Below, in pieces: positions 9,081-16,750 of a stretch of 56,486 bases of DNA. Positions within the stretch are counted from its first letter, which is position 1. Every line of letters starts with the position of its first letter. This stretch comes from Bacillota bacterium (lineage in GTDB: Bacteria > Bacillota > Clostridia > Christensenellales > Pumilibacteraceae). Both the position numbers and the translations under genes were made by a program. The notes under the pieces are model-generated. The model was not told the DNA's origin. It searched no databases and saw nothing but the letters and a program-made list of their open reading frames with translations. The DNA lies in contig WRAF01000011.1 of assembly GCA_009780325.1 (NCBI GenBank), positions 1-56,486 on the forward strand, given 5' to 3'.

Positions 9081-9803
9081 TTAAAAGCTTTCTTGTCTTA
9101 ATTTTTCAAAGACAACTATACCTGTTGCCACACTTGCATTTAATGATGATACCTGCCCTTTTAAAGGAATCGCCACCACACCGTCACAGCATTTTTTCAC
9201 TCTGTCGCCTATACCTTTGTCCTCTCCGCCTATAACAAGCGCAACTGCACCCTTTAAATCAGCTTTATATAAATCACTGCCGCCCATATCTGCACAATAC
9301 ACCCAAATATTTTGTTTTTTTAGTGATTCTATAGTGTCAGATATGTTTGTAACTTTTGCTACCTTTACATGCGCAGCCGCACCAGCACTCACTTTAATAA
9401 CAGTAGAATTTATGCTTGCGCTTCTGTGTTTTGGAATGATTACACCATCTACTCCTGCGCATTCTGCAACACGCAAAATACTGCCCAAATTATGAGGGTC
9501 TTCTACCCCGTCTAAAATAACTATAAACGGCGGCTTGTCCTTTTGTTTTGCATGATTTAAAATTTCATCCACACTAGAATAATTAAAGTCAGTCACTTCC
9601 GCTAAAAATCCTTGATGCTTGCCGCTTGATTCTTTATCTAAAATAGTCTTTTCATAAAAAGACACTCTGATTCCTTTTGATTTTGCCTCATCAATGATAC
9701 GCTGAGAAAGCGGGTCTTTAAGCCCTTTTTGCACGATTAGTTTATCTATAGTAGTGCCAGATTTAAGTGCCTCCAGCACAGCATTTTTGCCTTCAATTTT
9801 CAT
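9081..9803 (-). CDS. rlmB: 23S rRNA (guanosine-2'-O)-methyltransferase, TrmH/SpoU family
   Basis: SAM-dependent SPOUT methyltransferase, probably acting on G2251 of 23S rRNA. The N-terminal substrate domain begins KIEGKNAVLEALKSG. The SPOUT motifs follow: VILDGVEDPHNLGSILR, VIGGEDKGIGDRVKKCC and IPLKGQVSSLNASVATG, which form the knot and bind SAM. At 240 residues it is of normal length. Linkage to mrnC in the same operon mirrors the Bacillus arrangement and supports RlmB over other SpoU members. Confidence 0.93.
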   Translation of the reverse strand: MKIEGKNAVLEALKSGTTIDKLIVQKGLKDPLSQRIIDEAKSKGIRVSFYEKTILDKESSGKHQGFLAEVTDFNYSSVDEILNHAKQKDKPPFIVILDGVEDPHNLGSILRVAECAGVDGVIIPKHRSASINSTVIKVSAGAAAHVKVAKVTNISDTIESLKKQNIWVYCADMGGSDLYKADLKGAVALVIGGEDKGIGDRVKKCCDGVVAIPLKGQVSSLNASVATGIVVFEKLRQESF

Positions 9804-9855
9804 TATAACTCCCTTTTAAGCAGCAAAAGAAGCCGCCCCTAATATGGTATTGATA

Positions 9856-10341
9856 TTAATTTTTCTTTTTATAAATACAAAATTTAATTTTGTGTCCGCT
9901 GTCTTCTATCCAATCAGTTTCACTTGATAATCCAAAATTTTCATGCTTATCTAAATTAGGAAAAAAACAATCTGCTTTAGCCGCACTATCTACTTTAGTT
10001 ATAATCGCCTCATCACAATATGGCAACAGCATTTCATACACACTTGCCCCGCCAATTATAAACACATTATCCTTGCCTTTTATCTCTTTTAGCAATTCAT
10101 CCGTATTATTAACTAATTTAAAGTCACCTTTTATATCTTGTCTTGATAATACTATATTATCCCTGTTTTTTAAAGGCTGCCCATTAGGTAATGATTCTAG
10201 AGTTTTTCTCCCCATAATCACAGTACCGCCCGTCGTAGTTTCTTTAAAATGTTTCATGTCCAGCGGCAAGTTAAAAAGCAAGTCATTATCACAGCCTATG
10301 CCCCAGTTTTTATCAACTGCTACTATAATTTTCATTGCCAT
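9856..10341 (-). CDS. folA: Dihydrofolate reductase
   Basis: Reduces dihydrofolate with NADPH, regenerating the cofactor oxidised by thymidylate synthase. At 161 residues it has GIGCDNDLLF at the substrate pocket, MGRKTLESLP for NADPH and IIGGASVYE for the cofactor. Its ATG overlaps the thyA stop as TAATG, and GGTGG inside the end of thyA acts as ribosome site. This thyA-folA coupling is common. Start at 10341 or the Met two codons later. Confidence 0.96.
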   Translation of the reverse strand: MAMKIIVAVDKNWGIGCDNDLLFNLPLDMKHFKETTTGGTVIMGRKTLESLPNGQPLKNRDNIVLSRQDIKGDFKLVNNTDELLKEIKGKDNVFIIGGASVYEMLLPYCDEAIITKVDSAAKADCFFPNLDKHENFGLSSETDWIEDSGHKIKFCIYKKKN

Positions 10342-11168
10342 TAAATTGCCACCTCGATTTTTTTATCCAAAGTATGAAACTTATAATCCTCTAATTCAAA
10401 ATGATCCACCTTTAAATCATAAAAATTCTTTATGTCCCCAACTATCAATTTAGGCGCATTAAATTCTTCACGCTCTAAAAGCTCTTTGCAAATATCTATA
10501 TGTCTATCATATATATGAGCATCTGCAATCACGTGCACAAACTCACCCGGCTTTAAGCCGCTTACCTTAGCCATAACATGCACCAATGCCGCATATTGTA
10601 CTACATTCCAATTGTTAGCCGTCAACATATCTTGCGACCTTTGATTTAATATCCCATTAAGTTTGTCACCCTCTACATTAAAAGTCATTGAATAAGCGCA
10701 AGGATAAAGCCCCATTTTAAATAAATCAGCATGATTGAAAATATTAGTAATCAAACGCCTTGAGTTAGGAGCCTCTTTTAAATCTTTTAATATCCTGTCA
10801 ACCTGGTCAAATTCTCCGTCACTGTATTTATGCTTTACCCCTAATTGATAACCATAAGCAGCCCCAATGCTTCCATCTTTATCCGCCCATAAATCCCAAA
10901 TTTTTGAATTTAAATCTTTAGTATTGTTGCTTTTTTTAACCCAGATCCAAATCAATTCATCAATAGCATTATTAAAAAAAGTTTTTCTTAAAGTAAGAAT
11001 AGGAAACTCTTTTGATAAATCATATCTATTTATGATGCCAAATTTTTTGATCGTATAAGCAGGAGTACCATCACTCCACTTAGGTCTAACATTATACTCT
11101 TTATCCCAAACACCATTATCTAAAATGTTTTTAATATTTTCTTTAAAGATTTTATCTGCAATACTCAT
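10341..11168 (-). CDS. thyA: Thymidylate synthase
   Basis: Makes dTMP from dUMP using methylene-tetrahydrofolate. The catalytic Cys is in LYPCAYSMTF; the dUMP-binding segment NNWNVVQYA and the Arg pair SRRLI are present. The usual His after the Cys is missing, as in the Bacillus subtilis ThyA/phage phi3T branch, to which its 275 residues and other segments are also closer. It follows mrnC with 1 bp spacing and overlaps folA. Confidence 0.96.
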   Translation of the reverse strand: MSIADKIFKENIKNILDNGVWDKEYNVRPKWSDGTPAYTIKKFGIINRYDLSKEFPILTLRKTFFNNAIDELIWIWVKKSNNTKDLNSKIWDLWADKDGSIGAAYGYQLGVKHKYSDGEFDQVDRILKDLKEAPNSRRLITNIFNHADLFKMGLYPCAYSMTFNVEGDKLNGILNQRSQDMLTANNWNVVQYAALVHVMAKVSGLKPGEFVHVIADAHIYDRHIDICKELLEREEFNAPKLIVGDIKNFYDLKVDHFELEDYKFHTLDKKIEVAI

Positions 11169-11169
11169 T

Positions 11170-11562
11170 TTAATTATCTCCTATGCAAAATTCTAAAATT
11201 TTTTTGAGTCTAATCTCGTCCTCTGTTAAGTATAACCATCCTATCAAACCCTCTAACCCGCTTGCCCTATGGTATTCACTTATAGACGCATTTTTTGCCA
11301 CAGTTTTAGAATAAGCATTTTTACATCTTTTAACAATGTCTTTTTCTTCTTCAGTTAAAATACTGTCAAGCCTTATTAGCATCTTACTTTGTGATACCGC
11401 ACTAACTAAACTTGCCGCTTTTTTTGTTAATTCTCCGCTTTTATAATCATACTTATTAACTAGCTTAGTCCTAACAAACAAACTAAAAACAGCATCTCCT
11501 ACAAAAGAAAGCGTTGACGGCGGCAAATGATTTATCTTAAATTCAGTCAGTTTTTCTATCAC
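11170..11562 (-). CDS. mrnC: Mini-ribonuclease III
   Basis: RNase III-like enzyme without a double-stranded RNA binding domain, which matures 23S rRNA ends. The 130-residue protein carries the RNase III signature as LSFVGDAVFSLFVRTKLV. The start codon is GTG. The TAAAAT box ends 6 bp upstream and no Shine-Dalgarno is visible, suggesting leaderless translation. It heads the mrnC-thyA-folA-rlmB-membrane protein-tpiA operon. Confidence 0.93.
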   Translation of the reverse strand: MIEKLTEFKINHLPPSTLSFVGDAVFSLFVRTKLVNKYDYKSGELTKKAASLVSAVSQSKMLIRLDSILTEEEKDIVKRCKNAYSKTVAKNASISEYHRASGLEGLIGWLYLTEDEIRLKKILEFCIGDN

Positions 11563-11568
11563 AATTAT

Positions 11569-11597
11569 ATTTTATCATACTTTATCTTAAAAAGCAA
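11569..11597 (-). promoter_or_regulatory. Possible promoter of the mrnC operon
   Basis: TTGCTT (11597-11592), 17 bp, TAAAAT (11574-11569). The start point would fall at or next to the GTG codon of mrnC. Confidence 0.5.
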
Positions 11598-11769
11598 GTA
11601 TAACTTATCGCATAAATACATATGCTTAAAATAATTTGCAAAAACCATGCAAAAACAGTTTACAAATGCAAATTAAATGAATATAATACTCACGAATAAA
11701 GTCACTTTAGAAAATTCCCCAATTTAATAATATTCAAAAACTAATATAATAATTTATAGCGGAGCTTTT

Positions 11770-12477
11770 ATGAAAAAGAAAACAACCGACAATAAAACGG
11801 AAAAAACTACAAAAACAAAAAAAACTGCAGAAGCTGCACCAAAATCAAAAACAGTGACTAAGCCTGCCCCTAAAATCACTGCTAAGCCCATCACTGCTAA
11901 ACCTGCACTAAAAATAGCTTCTAAAACTACCCCTAATACCGTTAAAGAAGAAAAAAATACCAACAAGGCAAATGATGAAACTATAAAAAAAACCTCTTAT
12001 GTGCTTTGTGATAGGTGCGAATTAAACTATTATATTCCTTCAAAAAAGGATAAATTCTGCCTAGTTTGCGCCGCCGAATTAGGGCTGGCAGATAAGTCTT
12101 TCTTGATTGCAGATGAAGAAGAACTTGAGAAGCCTTGCCCTATGTGCAAAACAAATATCCTAGCAGAAGACGAGGATATTTGCTTTTTGTGTGCAAAAGA
12201 AAAAGCTAAAATTGCCCCTGAAGAAGAAAAAGACTGGACCAACGATGAACCTGAAAAAGATGATGAAGTGCTAGGCAGCGGAGATATTGAAATTTCTTTA
12301 GAGCTTGTAGCTGAAGAAGAGGACCACGATGAAGAAGAGGATGAATTAGCAAATGTAGAAACATTAGATGAAGAACCTGATGATTTTGATTTTGATGTTG
12401 ACCCTAATGATTTTGAAGAGGATGAAGATGATGAGTTAGACGACGAGGATGATGAAGATGACGACGATGAGTTTTAA
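11770..12477 (+). CDS. Zinc-ribbon protein with Lys-rich head and acidic tail
   Basis: Three regions in 235 residues. The N-terminus (about 1-75) is Lys/Thr/Ala/Pro-rich and probably disordered. The middle (about 80-145) holds two CxxC pairs, LCDRCE with FCLVCA and PCPMCK with ICFLCA, typical of zinc ribbons. The tail from about 150 is almost wholly Asp and Glu. The tail resembles that of the RNA polymerase delta subunit, but the delta fold is absent, so I do not assign RpoE. GGAG precedes the ATG. Single gene with its own terminator. Confidence 0.8.
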   Translation: MKKKTTDNKTEKTTKTKKTAEAAPKSKTVTKPAPKITAKPITAKPALKIASKTTPNTVKEEKNTNKANDETIKKTSYVLCDRCELNYYIPSKKDKFCLVCAAELGLADKSFLIADEEELEKPCPMCKTNILAEDEDICFLCAKEKAKIAPEEEKDWTNDEPEKDDEVLGSGDIEISLELVAEEEDHDEEEDELANVETLDEEPDDFDFDVDPNDFEEDEDDELDDEDDEDDDDEF

Positions 12478-12507
12478 AAATACCTGGTTGAGTTAGCAAT
12501 TCACTAT

Positions 12508-12548
12508 TAGACTTGTTATCTGACCATGTGGGTTTGTTAATAAGTCTA
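12508..12548. repeat. R1 element, minimal remnant
   Basis: A 41-bp deletion derivative on the opposite strand, retaining TAGACTTGTT at one end and AAGTCTA at the other, with TGACCATG from one inner arm. TA is found at both edges. Confidence 0.7.
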
Positions 12549-12585
12549 GTATACAATAATTTTTAAGTATATACTATTAATAATG

Positions 12586-12623
12586 CAAAGCCTCTCATTA
12601 AACAAGAGGCTTTGTTGTTTTTA
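12586..12623. terminator. Bidirectional terminator
   Basis: AAAGCCTCT pairs with AGAGGCTTT across an 8-base loop, followed by a T-rich stretch on the plus strand and preceded by A-rich sequence. It serves the zinc-ribbon gene and perhaps the convergent gene starting at 13188. Confidence 0.85.
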
Positions 12624-12639
12624 TTTCTATAAATTCATG

Positions 12640-13188
12640 TTATTTCTTTTTATCTTCGTCGCTATTATCTCTTAAAACAATAGCCTTGATTATATCTGTA
12701 TATTGTGTAAATTCTTCTTTAGGAAATAAATATGTAGCAATAATTTTTGGAAGAACAACAATGCTGGTTGCTAATGTGACAAGAGGTGCTATCAAAACTG
12801 CAACTCCCTCTCCGCTAAAACCATAATTTCTAAATATGTTTATTATAATTACAGCTACAACAGTGGTGGCTATAAATTGACCAACAAGCAATCCCATAAC
12901 TGTCCAAAAGAAAAACGCTTTGAAAAATTTGTTTGTTTTCTTGGTTTCCTTTGTTCTTTCAAATGCATCTTCTAAAATATCTGTATAAATTTCATCACGA
13001 ATCTTTAGTTCACTATCACTTTTTGCTCTTCTTCTATCTGTCCGCTTTTCTTTTGCTGATGAAATAATACCTCTATAGGGAGAAGTACGCCCTGTTTTAT
13101 CATGTTTACTATCCAATGCTAGTTTCTTAAGAATATCTATATAAATGCTATTCCTATCAGAAAACTCCTCCATATCCTTCTTATCCAT
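12640..13188 (-). CDS. Two-span membrane protein paired with ImmA-like peptidase
   Basis: Unrecognised 182-residue protein. About 85 charged, probably cytoplasmic residues are followed by two hydrophobic segments (about 91-118 and 126-150) and a charged C-terminus. Its ATG overlaps the stop of the upstream metallopeptidase gene as TAATG, so the two are translated together. The pairing suggests the membrane protein is a partner or substrate of the peptidase. This is inference only. Confidence 0.75.
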   Translation of the reverse strand: MDKKDMEEFSDRNSIYIDILKKLALDSKHDKTGRTSPYRGIISSAKEKRTDRRRAKSDSELKIRDEIYTDILEDAFERTKETKKTNKFFKAFFFWTVMGLLVGQFIATTVVAVIIINIFRNYGFSGEGVAVLIAPLVTLATSIVVLPKIIATYLFPKEEFTQYTDIIKAIVLRDNSDEDKKK

Positions 13189-13763
13189 TATGCCGCAGTC
13201 CCCTCTCTAACCTCTATATATAATCTTGCTACTCTGCTAGAAACATTAAATGTATTTGAAACTGCTTCAATCTTTCTTTCAATATTTACATCACCACCAT
13301 TACATTGTTTTTTTAATGATTCCATAAGTTCATTAAATTTATGATCTGGTATTAGTGAGTATCCAGCAAAATAATCTGCTGCCAACTCATTTTCATCTTC
13401 AGCTGATTGGTTATCTGTATACTTTGCCGCACTAATATATTCTGATTCATTTTTGCCTTTCTCTAAAAAATAATGACCTAACTCATGTGCAATTATAAAT
13501 CTCTTAGACTGTATTGAATGCTCATCATGAACAGCAATAAATCTACTTTCTCTTCCTCTTTTTTTATTAACATACATCAAGCCTTTCACTTTCTCTTTAC
13601 TCAAATCTAAACTATAAACATCAAAACCTAAATCCGTTGCTATTTTAGTTATGTCAACTTGACCATCCTCAGAAACATATCTATCATGCTCTAAAAAATA
13701 GCCTAGCTCCAAATTCACTAAGCGTTTTATTAAAATGGCTTTTTCATTACTTAATCGTCCCAT
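13188..13763 (-). CDS. ImmA/IrrE-type zinc peptidase
   Basis: Metallopeptidase of the ImmA/IrrE (DUF955) family, whose members cut XRE-type repressors to release genes after stress. AHELGHYFLEKG at about residue 95 gives the HExxH zinc site, and NELAADYFAGYSLIP further on supplies the Glu of the third ligand region. I prefer the ATG at 13763, which has AAAGGA 9 bp upstream, over 13787. Unlike classical ImmA genes it is not fused or overlapped with an XRE gene, yet two XRE modules start only 0.5-1 kb away, so they are candidate targets. Confidence 0.85.
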   Translation of the reverse strand: MGRLSNEKAILIKRLVNLELGYFLEHDRYVSEDGQVDITKIATDLGFDVYSLDLSKEKVKGLMYVNKKRGRESRFIAVHDEHSIQSKRFIIAHELGHYFLEKGKNESEYISAAKYTDNQSAEDENELAADYFAGYSLIPDHKFNELMESLKKQCNGGDVNIERKIEAVSNTFNVSSRVARLYIEVREGTAA

Positions 13764-13878
13764 CGGGAAATATCCTTTAATCATCATATGATTATTAATG
13801 CGTAATTTATGATGATGTTACTAATAAATTAGTCAATAAAATTGAGCTTTTTTTTAGCCCCAATTAATCATGTACAAA

Positions 13879-13935
13879 ATTTATGTTTAAATACATGTAC
13901 TTAAAATGCATTGATACATGTATTTAAACATAAAT
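13879..13935. repeat. Perfect 21-bp inverted repeat
   Basis: Arms 13879-13899 and 13915-13935 are exact inverse copies around a 15-bp spacer. Each arm contains ATACATGTA or its inverse and TTTAAA. It lies upstream of the ImmA-like operon. It may be a paired operator or the ends of a tiny element; it lacks a T run, so it is not a simple terminator. Confidence 0.8.
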
Positions 13936-14035
13936 TAACTTGATAGTCAAACGATTTAGGCATGTTTAAACAGAAAAACTTTTAATATATTTGATTAATG
14001 CTATTTTTTATCACAAACTACATTAAACTTTGATG

Positions 14036-14202
14036 CAAAAAACACCGAATGGCCTAAAAACTATTCAGTGTTTTCCCTTTTTAATTTTGAGCTGTGTGCT
14101 ATAGCATTTTTAATAACACACCATGTGCACTAAATGGTATACTAAATCAATAGCCATTCTCCAAAGACTCAATAAAAAGTAAAGAACTCTAGATATTCTC
14201 TA
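14036..14202 (-). ncRNA. Structured RNA 1a divergent from an XRE repressor
   Basis: Predicted ~167-nt RNA. Promoter TTGACA-17-TAAGCT; the 3' end is an intrinsic terminator in which ACACTGAAT pairs with ATTCGGTGT before six T. Inside, GTGTG pairs with CACAC around a loop containing the self-complementary TGCTATAGCA. Large blocks match RNA 1b, including GAGTCTTTGGAGAAT and ATTTAGTGCACATG. Possible short frames are not kept between the copies, so I call it non-coding. Confidence 0.7.
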
Positions 14203-14208
14203 AATAAA

Positions 14209-14266
14209 AGCTTAACACCGAAGTTTCGGTTTGTCAATTAAAATCATGAAGTTTCGTGAATAATAT
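14209..14266. promoter_or_regulatory. Divergent promoters and operators of module 1a
   Basis: RNA promoter: -35 TTGACA (14237-14232), -10 TAAGCT (14214-14209), with the palindrome ACCGAAGTTTCGGT (14217-14230) filling the spacer. Regulator promoter: TAATAT (14261-14266), 6 bp before the ATG, with TCATGAAGTTTCGTGA (14244-14259) just upstream. Both palindromes share a GAAGTTTC core, so one repressor probably controls both directions. Confidence 0.7.
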
Positions 14267-14272
14267 TTTCAT

Positions 14273-14506
14273 ATGATAAAAATTTCTCAAGAAAATGTCC
14301 AAAATTATAAAGATATTTTTGCCGATAGATTGTTAGAATTTATGGGAGATAAAAATCTAACTGAGTGGTGCAAGGAGAATGGTATTCCTAGTGAAACAGC
14401 ACGATGCTGGCTAAGAAAAAGTTCACTACCTAGTATAGAATATTTTGCGGCACTTGCAAAAGAGTTTGGAGTATCCATTGATTATTTAGTTGGACTAGAA
14501 GATTAA
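14273..14506 (+). CDS. Small XRE-family repressor (module 1a)
   Basis: A 77-residue DNA-binding protein consisting of one helix-turn-helix domain. The turn region is about residues 27-50 (NLTEWCKENGIPSETARCWL) and the protein ends SIDYLVGLED, a typical XRE C-terminus. There is no dimerisation or sensor domain. Very similar to the protein at 14826, mainly in the second half; recognition-helix residues differ (SETARC against RTTAQC), matching their different operators. No Shine-Dalgarno; the -10 box lies 6 bp before the ATG, so the mRNA is probably leaderless. Confidence 0.88.
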   Translation: MIKISQENVQNYKDIFADRLLEFMGDKNLTEWCKENGIPSETARCWLRKSSLPSIEYFAALAKEFGVSIDYLVGLED

Positions 14507-14583
14507 GCACATAGATTTGCAAAAAAATTTATTGTTATATTATTTATAATCCCTAAAGTAATTTTACAGTTTAAATATCGATA

Positions 14584-14753
14584 CAAAAAAATACCGAATA
14601 GTTTTTAAGGCTAATCGGTATTTTCCCTTTTTAATTTTGAGCTGTGTGCTATAGCATTTTTAACAGCATGCGCATGTGCACTAAATGGCATACTAAATTA
14701 ACAGCTATTCTCCAAAGACTCAATAAAAAGTAAAGACCCCTAGGCACTCTCTA
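14584..14753 (-). ncRNA. Structured RNA 1b divergent from an XRE repressor
   Basis: Predicted ~170-nt RNA homologous to 1a. Promoter TTGACA-17-TAAAAT. Terminator ATACCGATTAG paired with CTATTCGGTAT before seven T. Compared with 1a, the second stem pair changes from C-G to U-A on both sides and the fifth from U-G to C-G, as expected of a conserved RNA stem. It keeps TGCTATAGCA and the GAGTCTTTGGAGAAT block. Confidence 0.7.
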
Positions 14754-14759
14754 CCCACT

Positions 14760-14820
14760 ATTTTATTTACGCAATTGCGTATTGTCAAGTAAAATTATGA
14801 AGTTTCATAAATAATATAAT
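14760..14820. promoter_or_regulatory. Divergent promoters and operators of module 1b
   Basis: RNA promoter on the minus strand: TTGACA (14788-14783), -10 TAAAAT (14765-14760), spacer occupied by the perfect palindrome TACGCAATTGCGTA (14768-14781). Regulator promoter: TATAAT (14815-14820), 5 bp before the ATG, preceded by TTATGAAGTTTCATAA (14795-14810). The regulator side has no good -35 box, so it should be the weaker promoter. Confidence 0.72.
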
Positions 14821-14825
14821 GTATT

Positions 14826-15059
14826 ATGATAAAAATATCCGAAAATGATACCCAAAGATATAAAGATATTCTTAAAGATAGGGTTATAGAACTTAAGGGT
14901 GAAAAAAATATAGCTGAATGGTGCAGAAAGCACGGCATACCCAGAACAACTGCACAATGTTGGATAGAAAAAAGATCTCTCCCCAGCATAGAATATTATG
15001 CGGCACTTGCAAAAGAGTTTGGAGTATCCATTGATTATTTAGTTGGTTTAGAGGATTAG
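14826..15059 (+). CDS. Small XRE-family repressor (module 1b)
   Basis: A 77-residue single-domain XRE protein, paralogue of the one at 14273. Its last 26 residues, ending SIDYLVGLED, differ from that protein at only one position, while the N-terminal helices have diverged. The turn region is about residues 27-50. TATAAT lies immediately upstream and there is no ribosome site, so translation is probably leaderless. The duplication covers both gene and divergent RNA, about 550 bp apart, which points to a tandem duplication of the whole module. Confidence 0.88.
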   Translation: MIKISENDTQRYKDILKDRVIELKGEKNIAEWCRKHGIPRTTAQCWIEKRSLPSIEYYAALAKEFGVSIDYLVGLED

Positions 15060-15100
15060 ATATGATTTATCAAAAATTCTTTTTATCTGCTTGATTGTTG

Positions 15101-15128
15101 TTGACATTTTATTGTATTTTAATATACA
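15101..15128 (+). promoter_or_regulatory. Promoter of the epimerase gene
   Basis: TTGACA (15101-15106), 16 bp, TATACA (15123-15128). The -10 box ends 9 bp before the ATG, so the leader would be at most a few bases. Confidence 0.7.
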
Positions 15129-15137
15129 ATTATCATT

Positions 15138-16145
15138 ATGCAGAAAATATATATAGTCACAGGTGCTACTGGATTTGTAGGCGGCGTATTGACAAAAAAA
15201 TTATTAGAAAAAAATGAAACTGTTCATGCTTTTATAAGATGTGAAAAAAAAGCAGCTTTGGTTTTAGGTAAAGATACAAATGCTAAATTATTTATTGGCG
15301 ATGTAAAAAACTTTGATGACATGGACAAGTTATTTTGTGTGCCTGATGCTGAATATATTGTTATTCATACTGCTGCTGTCGTATTAATACACGGCACAAA
15401 AAAAGAGTATGCTGACATGAGAGAAACCAATATACAAGGCGTACAAAATATTATTGATTTATGCCTTAAACATAATGCTAAACTTATTCATATCTCAAGT
15501 GTACACGCTATTACTGAACCTCCTAAAAAAGCCTTAACTACAGAAATTAGTGACTTTGATTCTAAAAAAGTACATGGACACTATGCTAAAACTAAAGCAG
15601 AGGGCAGCCGCATGGTGCTTGACGCTGTCAAAAACAGAAAGCTAAATGCCGTAATGGTGCACCCCGGCGGGATTGTAGGACCTTATGATTATGGCAATTC
15701 TCATTTGACACAAATGGTGACAGATTATCTTGCGGGCAAAATCCCTGCGGCAACAAAGGGCGGATATAATTTTGTAGATGTAAGAGATGTGGCAGACGGG
15801 ACACTAGCGGCTGAAAAAAGTGAAGCGGGAGAATGCTTTTTATTGACTAATAAATATTATTCAGTTAGAGAAATGCTTGATTTATTGCATGAATTGTCTG
15901 GCGGAAAAAAAATCAAAACTACACTGCCTATGTGGGCGGCAAAAATGGGGTTGCCTTTTTTATCTTTAGGCGCTAAAATAAAAAAGAGCCGCCCTTTATA
16001 TACAAGCTATTCTTTATATACTCTAAACTCAAACTCAAATTATTCTCATGAGAAAGCCTCTAAAGAATTTGGATATACTCCTAGAGAATTAAAAGAATCT
16101 TTAAAAGACACACTAGAATTTTTAGAAGAATTAACCCAAAATTAA
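15138..16145 (+). CDS. NAD(P)-dependent epimerase/reductase, extended SDR
   Basis: A 335-residue extended short-chain dehydrogenase with a dihydroflavonol-reductase-like layout. The Rossmann motif GATGFVG is at residues 8-14. The active site has Ser in HISSVHA and the Tyr-Lys pair in HYAKTKAEG. VMVHPGGIVGP and FVDVRDVADGTL are typical NAD(P)-sugar or carbonyl binding segments. The substrate cannot be read from the sequence. It is a lone gene with its own promoter and terminator; no Shine-Dalgarno. Confidence 0.88.
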   Translation: MQKIYIVTGATGFVGGVLTKKLLEKNETVHAFIRCEKKAALVLGKDTNAKLFIGDVKNFDDMDKLFCVPDAEYIVIHTAAVVLIHGTKKEYADMRETNIQGVQNIIDLCLKHNAKLIHISSVHAITEPPKKALTTEISDFDSKKVHGHYAKTKAEGSRMVLDAVKNRKLNAVMVHPGGIVGPYDYGNSHLTQMVTDYLAGKIPAATKGGYNFVDVRDVADGTLAAEKSEAGECFLLTNKYYSVREMLDLLHELSGGKKIKTTLPMWAAKMGLPFLSLGAKIKKSRPLYTSYSLYTLNSNSNYSHEKASKEFGYTPRELKESLKDTLEFLEELTQN

Positions 16146-16150
16146 TAATC

Positions 16151-16187
16151 AACAAAAGCACCCTGGTTTATTTAGGGTGCTTTTGTT
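16151..16187 (+). terminator. Terminator after the epimerase gene
   Basis: AAAAGCACCCT pairs with AGGGTGCTTTT across a 9-base loop, followed by TTTTGTTGTT. Symmetric, so it can work in both directions. Confidence 0.88.
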
Positions 16188-16236
16188 GTTGGTTTCAAAG
16201 GGTATAGCAAGAATAACACATTATGAAATGCTTTTA

Positions 16237-16464
16237 TTAAAGCTTGATTTTATTGCCAAACTCATCTTCTATCCCCATAAGATAATCTATTGTTACATCA
16301 AAAAACAATGCAAGCACCATCAATATTTCATAACTAGGTCTATGTATCCCTATTTCCCATTTGGCAGCATACAAAGCGTCATGTTCAACAATTTTTGCCA
16401 AATCCTTTATTAGCATACTTTTTTCTTCCTGTAATAATTCTTTTAGTCTTTGTGGTGAAATAAT
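16237..16464 (-). pseudogene. Broken XRE repressor gene
   Basis: The minus strand encodes about 75 residues of an XRE domain: SPQRLKELLQEEKSML, then a recognition region around EHDALYAAKWEIG, then FDVTIDYLMGIEDEF. No ATG, GTG or TTG opens this frame. An ATG at 16472 lies in another frame and stops after nine codons, so a small indel probably broke the start. An AUU start cannot be excluded. It faces an operator-bearing promoter at 16505-16534, the same layout as the XRE/RNA modules. Confidence 0.6.
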
Positions 16465-16504
16465 ACTTTCATGGTAATATTATCAAGCGAAATACGCCTT
16501 TTGC

Positions 16505-16534
16505 CTGACAAGGGCGTTATACGCCCATTATAAT
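16505..16534 (+). promoter_or_regulatory. Promoter with palindromic operator
   Basis: CTGACA (16505-16510), 18 bp, TATAAT (16529-16534), with GGGCGTTATACGCCC (16512-16526) in the spacer and another ACGCC half-site at 16493. It diverges from the broken XRE gene. Confidence 0.65.
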
Positions 16535-16540
16535 CTACAC

Positions 16541-16588
16541 ATGAAAAAATTAACCATAAATGAATTAACTGACCCGCTTATGAAATAA
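16541..16588 (+). CDS. Very short possible leaderless frame
   Basis: A 15-codon frame (MKKLTINELTDPLMK) that begins 6 bp after the TATAAT box. It may be a genuine peptide, the stub of a gene broken by the inverted-repeat element downstream, or chance. There is no homology I can name. Confidence 0.25.
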   Translation: MKKLTINELTDPLMK

Positions 16589-16627
16589 GTTTTATTAACT
16601 TAAGGATAAAAAGTATATTTAATATAC

Positions 16628-16750
16628 TAGTACTCTGTAAAATCTTTTTTTGTTTAATACGGCATCTTTTTGGATAAAAGGATTTTTATCTTAAAAATCT
16701 ACTCGTATTAAAGTCAAGAAAAAGTAAAGAAAAGATTTTACAGAGTACTA
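16628..16750. repeat. MITE-like inverted-repeat element
   Basis: 123 bp bounded by TA on both sides. Terminal arms start GTACTCTGTAAAATCTTTT and are repeated inverted at the other end. Nested inside, TTTAATACG is also inverted. No coding capacity. TA flanks suggest an IS630/Tc1-type TA target, though no such transposase is in the window. Confidence 0.8.

Noticed and set aside
10341-11168. Thymidylate synthase without the usual His after the catalytic Cys
   Set aside because: The PCAYSMTF form corresponds to the Bacillus ThyA/phage phi3T branch, which also lacks that His. It is a known variant, not a defect.
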